Of a stretch of DNA of 64,000 nucleotides, positions 18,967-30,732 are shown one piece after another. How positions within the stretch are numbered: position 1 is the stretch's first letter; every line of letters starts with the position of its first letter. Under the pieces are notes generated by a model. That model was not told the origin of the DNA. It ran no database searches and was given only the letters and a program-made list of their open reading frames with translations. The stretch is from Mesotaenium endlicherianum (Eukaryota > Streptophyta > Zygnematophyceae > Zygnematales > Mesotaeniaceae): contig WELA01013572.1 of the NCBI GenBank assembly GCA_009602735.1, positions 109,907 through 173,906 of the forward strand, written 5' to 3'. The position numbers and the translations under genes are program-made.

Positions 18967-21900
18967 ATGCAGGGAGAGCGATCAGATAACAACCCAGTGT
19001 TTGCCGGTGAGGAGCTGCGAAAGAAGCGGGAGCTGGAGCAGACGGCCGAAAGCGAGCAGGTGTGTTCTCCGGGTTCTGTCTGTGAGGCTCGCTCTTGTTT
19101 GCATCTCTTGCGTTAGACCCCCCCCCCCCCCNNNNNNNNNNNNNNNNNNNNNNNNNNNNNNNNNNNNNNNNNNNNNNNNNNNNNNNNNNNNNNNNNNNNN
19201 NCCCCCCCCCCCCCCAACTCTTTTGAATCTATGCCCATCAGAGGGGACCACGAGGCTGCATCCAAGCAGGGCTTCTTGAAAGAAGCGGTCCCCCACTTGC
19301 AGGTCACCCCCAGTTTGTTCTCCCTCGTTTGCCACACTCTGGGCCTGCCAGCACGCCAGCGCCTGACCTGGGCTCTCCCCTCGTGTATCTTCCCTCCCCC
19401 TCATACTCTGGGAGAACAAAGATGCTTGCTCTGAACAATGGCAATACCGCCCCGCCAGGACTCCCTCCCCCCCCCTCTCCTTCCTAGCTGGAATGAAGGT
19501 GTGTCAGCCTGCCATGCATGTTCTTGACAGAAGCGTCCGCACCTGCACCTTCTCGTGCACGAGACCAGAGCTAGGGCCGCGATGCGAGCTGGTTGTGATG
19601 ACCTGGCAGGCAGGGGCCACATGGTGGTCTACCACGGTACGCAACATATCACCCTTACAGCTGGCAGTCCCTCCTGTCTGTGGCTTGCCCGATGCTGGGC
19701 GCTGCTGTGACACGGCTCTCACCTCATCCCTCGTCCTGCGGCCGCTGCCACAGGTCCCACCCGTCTGATGGGGATTGATAGTGCAGCAGGGGCGACCTCA
19801 AGCTGGCCCATTCATCTCAGGCCTCTAGAGATGGCTCGCCCTCTCAAGTCGGATGCTTTACAAGGCCTGGCATCTGTGCTTTCCTTGGGTTGGGGGGGAA
19901 GGGGGGGGAAGATGATCATGCTTCTGTAGCCATCATAATAATTAGGAGGACAAGAGTGACTTTTAAAAATAACAATGTTGTCAGTGAAACACACAGTATA
20001 TACACAGTAGAAATGTACACGGTAGAAGACGCAGTAACAAAGATAGTCGAGCATAGGGGCCAGGTAACGAAGACGGTGACGGGAGGGGCATGCATTCAGA
20101 CAGTGGGCGTGCCCGTGCCCCAGGTGGGACCCCAAGTGTTTGAGCGAGACTGCATACGGCGAGGAGAAAACTCCACAATGCCAAAGATAATGACGACGGT
20201 GCTCGTGTACCTCTGCCTGTGTGTGTGCGCGTCCGTGCGCGTGTGCGCGTGTGTGATGCACACATGGGCGGCTGGGCGGGCGGCTACCTGCCTGCAGGGG
20301 GATGGGCAGGGCTCGGCGGCGCAGAGAGTGAAGGAGGAGGACTATGAGAGCCGCTCCTGCAGCGACGGCGACGGCGATGGCGACGGCGACGGCGACGGCA
20401 TGTCTGGCGGGGAGGGAGAGGGAGAGGGCGAGGGCGAGGGCGAGGAGGGGCAGGAGGGCAAGCGGCGCAAGAAGGGCAAGCGCTACCACCGCCACACGGC
20501 CTTCCAGATCCACGAGATGGACCAGTCAGTGCTCCTCCCTCGCCCTCTCCCTCTCCGCTTCTGGAGCTCACCCTCTCTTCACACCCGCTCCCACTCGGCA
20601 GGGGCTGGCAAGCGCATAAGGGGGTGCTGATTGGGCGGTGATGCTGCGCTCACTCACCCCCATGTGGTGAGGTGGCATGCTGCAGGAGAAGGTGACTAGA
20701 GCTGGGCTGGGGCATGAACCTGGGGGATGGGGGGGGCAGAACAGGTCGGCTGGGACTCCTATTCCTTCCTCCCCCTCCCCTCTCCTCCTCCTGCTCCTGC
20801 TCCTGCTCCCGCCCCTGCTCCTGCCCCTTCCTGAGGCTGCTTGTTGGCACAACCTACTCCTGGCTTGCTTCTTTCTGCTCCCCAGCATAGCCAAGAGAGA
20901 CGTGGGGAGAGGGAGAGAGCGAGAGAGGTTGTCCCTCTTGTGCTTCCTCCTCCAGTGTGCCGCCTGCTGCCGGCGGGGCGCACACCGGTCGCAAATGCTT
21001 GCCAACCCGTGTGTGCCCCCCCCCTGCGGAGCGCAGGCTGTTCAAGGAGTGCCCGCATCCGGACGAGAAGCAGCGCCTGGAGCTGAGCCACACGCTGGGC
21101 CTGGAGCCGCGGCAGGTGAAGTTCTGGTTCCAGAACCGCCGCACCCAGATGAAGGTAGCCACCCCCCCACCCTCTCGACCCCCTCCTCCCTCCTCCCCCT
21201 CTCGCGCTCCTCTCCCTCCCCTGTTTCACGCCCGCGTGCGTTTATTGCGTCGTATTCGCTTCTTGAGTGTGTGGGAGGGAGCGTGTCGGGGCAAGGGCGT
21301 TGCATGCGCTCTCTCTCCCTTCCAGTTTAACAGCTGCTAACTGAGGGGGAGAGGGACGGCAGGCCCAGACGGAGCGGGCGGAGAACTCGGTGCTGCGCTC
21401 GGAGACGGACCGCCTCAAGAGCGAGAACAAGTCCCTCAAGGAGGCCCTCAAGAACGCCAAGTGTCCGCACTGCGGCGCGTCCGTGGTCCCCGGGCGCGCC
21501 CCCGCGGGGTCCAAGGAGATGCGGCTGCTCGCGGACGAGAACGCCAAGCTGCGCGCCAAGGTGCCCCCCCCTCTTTGCTGCCCCCTGCTGTTGCTGCTGC
21601 TGCTGCTGCTGCTGCTTCTGCTGCTGGCTTGGGGCTGGGGCCGCTGCACTGCTCTGGGTTGCATGGCAGTCCATCTGCAGGCAGCATTGACCACTTGGGC
21701 CGGCTGCCTGCCAGAGGCATCACGATGTGCCATTCCGGCAGAGCCCCCGTTGCAGCAGGCCACGCGTTTGCGAGAGAGTGAGAGAGGGAGAGGGAGAGGG
21801 AGAGGGAGAGTGAATCTGGCTTTGCCCATGCAGCAAAGGGCAGGAGGATGGGAGAGGGGGTGGTCTTCAAGCACGGCCACCCCCGTCAGGCTGCTCCCTC

Positions 21901-23717
21901 CTGGTCGAAGGGGGGGGGCGGCTACGCTATGCCGCCTGCATGTTGCGTGCTGCTCCTACGATTCACCTTTCTGTGTCTTTCTCTCTCAGTATCCTTCCCG
22001 CGCTATTGTTTATTCGGCACCCGGACATGAGACTGACTTGTGGCGTTTGCCGAGCGATGGTCCCCTCACAGCTCGAGCACTACAGAGCAGCGGCAGCGGC
22101 GTATCAGAAGGCTGGCGGGGGTGGGGACCTCGACGCAGGCCTGCCAGGTGTTGCCGCTCTACGAGCTACAGGTGGCGTTGGGGCAGGCGCTGTGCCTTCA
22201 GGGACGCCTCGAAGCACAGGAGGAGATAGAAGCGTACACTCAAGTGGTCCCCCCCTAAGAGACGCTGACTCGCTGCCACACCCCCTGCGCACGGGGTCGC
22301 CCGACATGACGGGCCTGGGCGGCGGTGGCGGAAACGCACTCGTGAAACGCCAGAATGCTCCGGCAGCGGAGGGACACGCGGCGAGCGTAAATGCAAACGC
22401 AAAGACGACGACGTCGACAGCTGGCGGGCTCTCGGACATGGAGAAGGACCTCGTGTGCGAGCTGGCCATGGCTGCCATGGAGGAGCTTGTCCAGATGGCG
22501 CAGATTGACGAGCCCCTGTGGTCGACGCCGGGGGAGGGCGGCGGCGTGGGCGGCGTTCAGCTGAGCCGGGAGGAGTACGGGCGGCGCTTCCCCAACAAGC
22601 TGGGGGCCAGCCCCGCGGGCCTCTCGCAGGAAGCCTCGCGCGCGACAGGTGTCGTGATGCTGGGGGCTAAGCAGCTCGTGGAAGTGCTCCTGGACCCGGT
22701 ACGTGCGCGCACCCGCTTGCCTGCTTGCCTGCTCGCTTGCAAGCACACGCGCGTGCTGCCCTCTCTGCTTCACAGGTGTGCTTGAGAAGCGGGAGGATGG
22801 CCAGTGGTTGCTGCTCTCCGCAGGGGCGCCAGACAAGACATGCTTGCTGCTGGCCTCCTTCTCGCATCAGCCGCATGTTGCCCCTGCCACCCTTGGGTGC
22901 ACGGTCACATGGGAGGGTGGGAAGCCATACTACGCCGGGCAGTGAAGAGCATGGTGAGAGTGCAGTGTGTGCCGCCACAGCCCTCAGCAGTGCGCATGTG
23001 ATGGCAGCAGCAGGCGGAGGAGCATGCGCTCTATTCCTTCTCCTCCTTCTCCTGGAGGGGGGCAGCCCCCAAGTTGTGCACCAGCCTTTGGGCACTGCCT
23101 GAACGAAAGGGGTGAGCCATGCTGACACGACTCGCACACGGGGTGGGGGCGCAGGCGCTGTGGGCGGAGATGTGGAGCGAGATCATTGCGCGCGCCGTCA
23201 CCGTGGACACCGTGTCCTCCGGCACCTCCTCTTCCAACCGTAGCGGCGCCCTGCAGCTCGTGAGCCACCCTCCCTCCCTCCCTCCCTCCCTCTCCTCCCT
23301 GGCACACAGCACCCCGCTGCGCCAGAGCTGCCGTGCTTCGTTCTGCTGGTCAGCACTACCCCCCCTCCCTCGGCGCATCGGGCGAGGGCAACCTGCAATG
23401 TGCGCTCTTATGAGCGATGCGCGTGCCTGCCACCACCGGGGGACGCAGCTGAGGGGCCCATTGAGGGCCACTCCTGTCTGGTCTGAGTCATATCGGGGGG
23501 CCGTGCGCGTGCGCGGCGGCTGCAGATGTACGCGGAGTCGCAGGTGCTGTCGCCGCTGGTGCCCACGCGCGAGGCCTTCTTCCTGCGCTACTGCAAGCAG
23601 CTCTCGGAGACGTGCTGGGGCGTGGCTGACGTCAGCGTGGACTCGCTGAGGTCGGAGCCGCCACCTGTCATGCTGCGCTGCCGCCGCCGCGCCTCGGGGT
23701 ACATCATCCAGGTGCTT

Positions 23718-23777
<60 letters not shown>

Positions 23778-23778
23778 N

Positions 23779-23824
<46 letters not shown>

Positions 23825-25302
23825 CGCCCTCCCAGCTCCGCACTCTCTTCTTCCGTCGACGTTAGATTTGTCCATTGCTCGTTAGCTGAGCGCGTTGGCA
23901 TCGCGCTGGCGCCTCTTTCAGCCTCCCTCCCGTATGGATGTGTGCTGGCGTCCATAGGGGGGGCCTTTCCTCCCCATTGCATGTTTTTTCCTTGGAGTGC
24001 AGGGGGGAGGAGGGGGTAGCTCTAAAGGCACAGCACTGCGAATGCAAATCAGGTGGCAGGTGGCAGGTGGCAGGTGGCAGGGAGGGCCTTCTCGGGCACT
24101 AGCCGTCATCGCAACTGATATTGCTGTCGTCAACTCAATGTGGGAGTTGATGACATGGCGTTGACGACGATGACAATTGTCAAGGGGTGACGGAGACGCG
24201 TGGGGTGGAGGGCCCTCAGTGTGCGTAGGGTCCTGGCCCGGCAGCGCCTGAGGGAGGGAGCGAGTGAGCGCGTGAGGGGTGTGCTGCTGCTGCTGCTGCT
24301 GGCGCTGGCGGCTGATGAGGTCTTCACGTCGTGCGGGGGGGAGCAGGACGTGGCCGGCGGCAGCCACAGCCGCGTGACCATCGTGGAGCACCTGGAGGTG
24401 GACGACACGCACGTGCACCGCCTCTTCAGGTCCCCTCCTTCCCTCCCTCCTTCGCCCTTCTCCTGCCTCCGGAGCTGTGCGCCCGTTTTCCTCGCAAAAT
24501 CAGTTGTGGTGCCTTCGAGTTGCAGGACGCAGTGCCCTGACAAGTGTCGCGTGCGTAGCATGCTCAGAGGGGCCGCACCTTGCCGGTGGGCAGGCAGCAA
24601 GGGCTGCTCTTCGGGCCCTCCCTGAGGCGAGGTCCGCCCCATCAGCTGCTGTCTGGTGTGCTTGGTGTATCTATCTGGCTCTCATTTCTCTCCTTCTTTC
24701 ATGCCATATGTGGTCGAAGAAGGCAAGTGAGCCGCTGCTGCTGCTGCTGCTGATGCCGTGCTTCTTCTCTCCTTGTGCCCCTGCTCCCAAGTCACAAGGA
24801 GCTGGCCAGCTGGGGAGGAGTGCTGACGCCAAGTGTGTCCCTTCTGGGGCGGGTGGGCGAGTGCAGGTCGTTTGTGACGTCGACGGCCGCCTTTGGCGCC
24901 GCCCGGTGGCTGGCCGTGCTGCAGCGGCAGTGCCTGCGGAGCGCTGCCCAGCTGGGCGCCGTGAGCCTGCAGGACACGGGCATCGTGTCGCCAGGTGGCC
25001 GCGTGTCCATGATGCGGCTGGCGCAGCGCATGACCACCAACTTCTGCCTGGGTGTGTCCGCCAGCACGCAGCACACGTGGACCAACCTGACGAAGAGCGC
25101 GCAGGAGGAGGTGCGCGTGATGACACGCAAGAGCGTCGACAACCCGGGGGAGCCGCACGGCATCATCCTCAGCGCCGCCACCTCGCTATGGCTGCCGGTG
25201 CCGCCGCAGCGCGTGTTTGACTTCCTTCGCGACGAGCGCCTGCGCTGCGAGGTCAGTGCGCGCGTACACTCTCTCACAGCCGGGCGGGGGGGGGGGGGGG
25301 GN

Positions 25303-25376
<74 letters not shown>

Positions 25377-27217
25377 TCTGGAATGCAAGACAATGCAGTC
25401 TCTTCGCCTCTCTTCGAGATGGCGGGGCAGGTTGCAGGCACACAGCAGGGTAAGGATGGAGTGCGTGAGCAGCAGCTCAAGGGATATAGTCTAGAACTAC
25501 GGTCACGCACGAGGTGCTGACCGAGGTGGTGGCGTGGGAGGGGAGGGTGTCGGGGCAGTGGGACATTCTGGCCAACGGGGGGCTGGTCACGGAGATGGGC
25601 CACATCGCCAAGGGAGGCAGCGACCCTGGCAACTGCATCTCTCTGCTCAAAGTCCAGGTAGCTAGCTGCCTGCTTCTCCCTCTTCCTCTCCCTTTCCCTC
25701 TCCCTCTTCCTCACCCTCTCCCTCTGCTAAATACTGCTGCGACTGCGACTGCCGCTGCGCCTTGCACATCCTTGCACTGCTCCTGTCTCTGTGCTCGGCG
25801 GCAGCTGCCCTCTGGCTTGCGCCGCCTGCCGAGCTTCTGCACCTCCTGCTCGCTGCTCTCTTTGCTCTTCATTCCCAAAATGTAAGTGCCTTGGCACATG
25901 GACAAGGAGTTGATGTCACTCCCTCTGTGTACACCCTCTGCAAGTGCCAGCCTCGTGTGCCCCCGGAGCCCCGAAGGCTGCCCCGCTTCTCCCCGGAGCA
26001 TCGCCCCAAATGCAATGTCCTTTCATTGCTCTGCACCTGTTTGCTCGCTTGTCTCAACTCAAAGACTGACCATCATCGTGCTCATGAAGCATCCTCCTCG
26101 CCTTCCGCCACGCGCGTTCGAGTGGCGGCGTCAGATGCTACCACGCCACACGGCGGCCGGCGCTTCTCACGCCTAGTGTCCCTGCCACCCCTCCTCCCCG
26201 TGCGCGCCACGTGGCAGGCGCCCAGCGCAGGGCAGAGCAACATGCTGATCCTGCAGGAGAGCAGCACGGACCCCTCCGGTGCCGTCATCGTGTACGCGCC
26301 CGTCGACATCCCCGCCATGCAGATGGTCATCTCGGGCGGCGACCCCGACTTCGTGGCGCTGCTGCCATCTGGCTTCGCCATCTTGCCCGACGCGGGTCTC
26401 CCACCAGAGCAGCGCGGGGGCGCCGCAGGGGACGCCATCGCCCATCATCCGACGGCCGACGTGCCGCCAGGTGGCGCGACGCTGCTGACGGTGGCGTTCC
26501 AGATCCTCGTCAGCTCTGCACCATATGTAACTTTGCCAGCCCCTCCTCTCCTCCTTGCTGCCGCGCCTCTGCTCCGATTCCGGAATACGACCTTCTTCCT
26601 CGCCCAGTTTGTGTGCCCCTGGAAAGGAGGGCCGTGCGCCGGGTTCTCCCTTCCTGCAAGCGCAGCAGGTGCTCAGTCGAGCAGGACAGGTGTTGTCCTC
26701 CTCGGCTCTCGGGAGCTTCCATTCACCAGCTTCCATTCCACCCGTTCCCTCATGCCTTGCTCCCGGCCTGCCTGCTGACGCCTGGGGCGTGGTCGTAGCA
26801 GAAAGAGTGGAAACATCAACGTGCACTTCTCTAGAAGCGGCTCTTGAGTGGCACACGCAGGCGGCCGAAGTGTGGCAAGTGAGGTGCATCTTTGTCTGCG
26901 TCTAAACCCTCTCTCGGCCTCCCATCCCTCCCCTGAAAACCTTCTCCTTGCTCCCTGTCTTCAGTGGATATGAGCATTTTAATTCATGGGAACTTGCAGC
27001 CGAAGAAGCTCACTCGCTGTTTGCAGTCACTGATGTACGTGACGTGGTGGTGTTGCGTGTGCTGGGGGACGGTGTTCCCTGGGCGGGCGGGCGGGCGGCG
27101 GGGGGGGGGGAGGAGAGAGTGCAGGCAAAGCTGTCGTACGAGAGTGTGTCAACCGTCAACAGCCTGATTGCGTGCACGGTGCAGCGCATCCGCTCCACCC
27201 TGCAAGTTCCCTCCTGA
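18967..27217 (+). CDS. Class IV homeodomain-leucine zipper (HD-ZIP IV, GL2/PDF2-type) transcription factor
   Basis: Twelve inferred exons: 18967-19059, 20298-20524, 21037-21154, 21363-21560, 22072-22698, 23155-23259, 23526-23711, 24347-24429, 24867-25251, 25559-25657, 26218-26526, 27125-27217. All junctions are GT-AG and all phases agree, giving about 840 aa; the family is usually 700-850. After an acidic Asp-Gly/Glu-Gly N-terminus comes the homeodomain (about 86-146: [28 protein letters not shown]). Next is the zipper-loop-zipper with the class IV CPHCG motif (about 179-183), a START domain (about 333-575; [26 protein letters not shown]) and the HD-SAD to the C-terminus ([16 protein letters not shown]). 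In land plants class IV proteins bind L1-box DNA and specify epidermal or surface cells. The first exon is least certain; the START and homeodomain exons are secure. Introns hold microsatellites, poly(G) and a gap. Confidence 0.85.
19118..19215. other. Assembly gap (70 N) flanked by 14-nt poly(C) on both sides, in HD-ZIP intron 1
   Basis: C-runs at 19118-19131 and 19202-19215 border N at 19132-19201. The missing DNA is probably a long C/G homopolymer. It lies in the inferred first intron, so no coding sequence need be missing, although a small exon cannot be excluded. Confidence 0.85.
21586..21627 (+). repeat. (CTG)n microsatellite in HD-ZIP intron 4
   Basis: About 13 CTG units with two interruptions, just after the donor of exon 4. 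In one frame it would encode poly-Leu, but it is intronic in this model. Confidence 0.8.
23719..23821. repeat. (CT)n microsatellite with an N, in HD-ZIP intron 7
   Basis: About 50 CT units directly after the donor of exon 7, with an N at 23778. The true length is unknown because of the N. Confidence 0.9.
24051..24081. repeat. 7-bp tandem repeat AGGTGGC, four units
   Basis: Four consecutive AGGTGGC units in the intron before the EHLEVDD exon of the HD-ZIP gene. Confidence 0.75.
25286..25375. repeat. Poly(G) tract of about 90 nt with one N, in an HD-ZIP intron
   Basis: Near-pure G run in the intron between the exons encoding LRDERLRCE and WDILANGG. The N at 25302 marks an unresolved length. 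Such a run can form G-quadruplexes on the sense strand. Confidence 0.9.
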
Positions 27218-27743
27218 AGCCGTGGATGGTGTTCGTCGACCAGTAATACAATGGATCGGAACTGGTTTCACGTGTTGCCCAGTGGCTCCCTGAGAGTTGC
27301 CAGTGCAGTGTGATGATGTACGTGCACGAATTGAATGTTGTAACTTCCTATCACGATTTCTATAAAAGTAGATGAATAATCGAGCCGCTGATAACATAGC
27401 GTGGAAAACGTGTGGAATGTCGTGACATCATGGTATGTCCCTATTTATGACCAGATACTATTTTTATGATAAAATAGTAAGCTATCCAGCAGTATCATAT
27501 GTGTTCAGTTGCACATTGTGACAAGTTGAACTAGTCCAGGTTTTGCGTCAGCACCCAACTCTGTTCTTACATCTGTTCTCGTGCGTGGGCAACTTCAAAT
27601 TTGGGAGTTAGTGTTCATTTGCATGATTTTGAAAGAAATGAGGAATGTACAAGAGTGATGATGGAATTGTAAAGTAAGAGTAATATGCAAAAATGTCTCA
27701 GCTTACTTCTTGCTGCAAAGCGTGCCACATTGCAAGGGAAGAC
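27218..27743. other. 3' region of the HD-ZIP gene and intergenic DNA
   Basis: After the stop codon the sequence becomes AT-rich; it probably includes the 3' UTR. No coding frame or defined poly(A) signal is assigned. Confidence 0.5.
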
Positions 27744-28320
27744 AATTGAAGGTTTGCGACAATGAAATGTCGCAAACCAAAGTTTGACAAAGTGTTTAAA
27801 TTTGATCGATTTCACACGTGTTGTGTCTCATCGACAAACGAAACCCTAAGAAGGCTTCTCGTTGCAAAGAAGCCTCATTGCAGCAGGAAGGTAGTTGCTA
27901 CACATACCCACCCACCCACCCCTCTAACCCTCCAATCCACTGGGAGAGGCACGAGGCGGGCAACGAAATTGGTGCCAGCAATAGTCTTCGCCATGCACGA
28001 TAGGGTGTTTGTTGTTTGTTAGTGTTACAATATATTTTTGCCAATTAGTAGTAACCAACGGCGGCGATTCGACGAACAACCTCAACAGAGCAAGAATGCA
28101 GCTGCCAATCCATAGTGTTGGTTAGGAGTTGGAATATAGTTGTTTTGACCTCTTTGTATTGTTATCGATTAGTCAAGTAGAGATAAGCGTAGCAGCATGT
28201 AGAAAAGGACTAGACAAGAACAGATGATGCGCAATTTGTTGCATACTACTACTCCTACTATTCTTCCTAATATCACCTTCTTTCTTTCGAAATCAGGCAA
28301 TTTGAACACAAATTGTCAAA
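27744..28320 (+). mobile_element. Solo YR terminal unit (A-C-B)
   Basis: Same unit as 7645-8236. It starts AATTGAAGG plus the hairpin (with an extra A in the loop) and ends AACACAAATTGTCAAA. It lies about 0.5 kb downstream of the HD-ZIP gene. Confidence 0.75.
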
Positions 28321-28559
28321 CTAAAGGGAGGTTTCTTCAGGCGTTTGGATTAAAGCTCGCATCATGCGTAACATCGGCAACTTTCACACGACGTCAAACT
28401 TTGGTCTACGATATTGATCATGTCGCAATCCTTCAAATTGGTACTAAAAGATAAGGACATTGGCTCTCCCCCCCCTAGAAGCAGGAGCAAGCCCTTTGAT
28501 TAGACCCAATTCGTGAATTTCGGAGACATGCTCTGGACGATGGTCAGGGTTTCGGAGAA
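28321..28559. other. Short spacer between YR units
   Basis: It contains strings reminiscent of the A repeat in reverse order (CAAACTTTGGTC, ATGTCGCAATCCTTCAAATT), perhaps a decayed A remnant. Confidence 0.3.
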
Positions 28560-29152
28560 CATTTGAAGGTTTGCGACATGAAATGTCGCAAACCGAAGTT
28601 TGACAAGTGTGAAAATGGTTGATTTTGAATCGCGTTGTCGCTCTCACTTGAAACACCTAAATTCTCTTGAGCATTCTCATTGCAACATTCATTGCAGCAG
28701 GACGTAAGCTGCTACATTTACCCGCCCACCCACCCACCCCGATAACCCCGATAACCCCCATACTTAGAGTTGCAAGGGGTTGGGCACGAGCCTCGGTTCT
28801 TTGTACCAGCCACCAGTAACAGCCATGCGCTATATTGTGTTTTGCTATTGTTTGGTACTTTGATGTCTTTTGGCAACAATCCGCAGAGAAGACTCGGCAA
28901 ACAACTCCAACACAGCAATAGCATCATACTAGCGTTTGCAAAAAGTCACATCCTCGCACGACTATACAACAACTGGCGCAAATGCTACTCCAACGTTTTC
29001 TTTTTGAAAGATTGAACATAGTTGTCGTAACATAGTTAGGCAGGTCTAAAAGTTTGCTATACTTAGAGACAATTAGACAAGAAGAGATTATGCGCATTGT
29101 AGCATACTACTACTCCTACTGTTCTTTTTATTAGCACCTTCTTTCTTTTGAC
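28560..29152 (+). mobile_element. Divergent YR terminal unit (A-C-B), head-to-tail with the next element
   Basis: It starts ATTTGAAGG and the hairpin stem GGTTTGCGACA, then diverges from the main subfamily (GTGTGAAAATGGTTGATTTT). It ends with the B block CACCTTCTTTCTTTTGAC. A new A repeat begins immediately at 29153, giving a B-to-A tandem junction. Confidence 0.6.
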
Positions 29153-29270
29153 ATTTGAAGATTTGCAATATGATATGTTGCAAACCGAAGTTTGACAAGT
29201 GTGAAAATGTCGATTTTGAATGCGCTTTTTTGTCGCTCTCGCTTGACACACCAAAACCCTCTCAAGCGTC

Positions 29271-29822
29271 CTTCTGCAATGCACCGCGCTCAGATGGAGG
29301 TGATGCATGACCTTGCAGAGTTGTGTCATAATGCCCAAGACACGTTGGACAAGGAAGACATTCAAGCGGCCCAAAACGCGCTCAACGAAGTTTTGTGCTT
29401 GATCACTCTTAGGCAAAAGCAAATCATTTCCGCGGATGTGCATAGCTGACCTGTGATTAACGAGGTAGTCAAGTCCATGCAATCTAAGGATGAGAGCAAG
29501 GATTGGGAGAATTGGGTCCAAAAGCAAGTGGCAAAAAGGAAGGACAAAGACGAGGAGAGGGAAGTTGATTTTAGTAGTCGCAAATTACGGGCCAGCTAGT
29601 ATGCGTTTAGGCTAACCCCCGCGATCCTAGAATGCTTAGGAGTGATTTGAGTTGCTGAACCTGCCAGATGGTAGGTCACACATCTCGTTTGTGTCCTATG
29701 GTGGCACATAATGGCCCGGGCCCCCACCAGAGGCGGCCCTTGTCAGCACCTGCCCATGTAGCAAAGTTCTAGGGCCCGTATGGACCACCCTAGGGGCCTT
29801 AAGGCCATCCCTAGCGCGAAGT
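29271..29822 (+). pseudogene. Gag remnant of YR copy 2
   Basis: It aligns with the C-terminal half of the gag at 13493-14545 (HDLAELCHNAQ, LRQKQIISAD). Stops and shifts occur near 29447, 29597 and later. The zinc-knuckle region is recognisable but degraded. Confidence 0.6.
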
Positions 29823-30020
29823 AGCAGGTTGCTTGAGCTTAAATAATTGGACGCTACTTTAACCAAGCCTTGGCCTTCATAGACATTTCCTAATTATGGT
29901 TATTATTTTTTGGTGAGTTTCTAAAGGAGAAGCTCTAGTCCTCAAGTTCGCCTCTATCTTGTGCCTCGAGTTAGTGTGCAACTATGACACACTACGGTAA
30001 GTGAGTCAAGGGGTATAGAT
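29823..30020. other. Short stretch of unclear origin
   Basis: No gene. The end (GGTAAGTGAGTCAAGGGGTA) may be a decayed piece of the RT region upstream of the LTR insertion; this is weak. Confidence 0.3.
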
Positions 30021-30732
30021 GAGTAAACAGAATACATTATAAGGGCAAAGATTGCTCCTTGATTTTACACGCTTCCAAATAACTATGATTTTATATCTAT
30101 ATGAAATACATATCTTGAATAAGCAAGATTCATTTCACCCAGGCACCACGCACGCCATTCTCTCGAGATTTTCAACGCTTTGTCACACGGTTCAACATGC
30201 ATGTTGCTCTTTCAGTTGTCCCTCGTGACAGCTTAAATAATTTGACTTCACTTAGCATGCATGCACGCCTCGTGACGGTCGCGCGTGACTGCTTGGCCTT
30301 TTGGTCAGCGTGCACACCTATGTGGCCTTACAGCCCATGTCGCCCGAGGTGGCTGCTTAAGTCGTGGGAGTTTCAACATAGGTCCATGGGCCATGGCCGA
30401 GGTGGCCCGTTCACACAGCCTCACCTGACTTGGCATTTGCCACGGTGGCTGCTCAGTCAGCAATGCCTTACTTGGCAGCTGCTGGCGCGAACTATTCGCT
30501 GGTCCTAGCATGGTCAACTTTCCAATTGACTTGGTTCTCAAACCCCACCCATCACTGAGTGCTGATTTTGACTTGTCGCCGTCACTCTTTCGCGTGACTG
30601 GACTATGACTTTTACTGCTGACTGTGCAAATGTAAATCTTTTGGTCGATGAGACAACATTGTTTTTCCGTACCTAGGCAGCCGTGACTTGCGCCACGCGT
30701 GCTGCGCCGCCAAGCCGATAACAATCGCGACA
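30021..30732 (-). mobile_element. Solo LTR related to the LTR of the methyltransferase element
   Basis: On the minus strand it starts TGTCGCGATTGTTATCGGCT and ends TGTTTACTCA. It resembles the region from 53084 onward in several blocks: TGTCGCGA at the start, GCGCAAGTCACGGC, the GCATGCATGC area, and CTCGAGAGA followed by GTGGTGCCTG. A TAGA on both sides may be a 4-bp target duplication. It sits at the point where copy 2 RT coding resumes (DDFVCTI). Confidence 0.5.

Noticed and set aside
20284-20571. Pro/Ala- and Gly-rich frames on both strands over the HD-ZIP exons and introns
   Set aside because: They are shadows of GC-rich exons and of the CT, G and GA repeats; no motif, and the splice-consistent plus-strand model explains the region.
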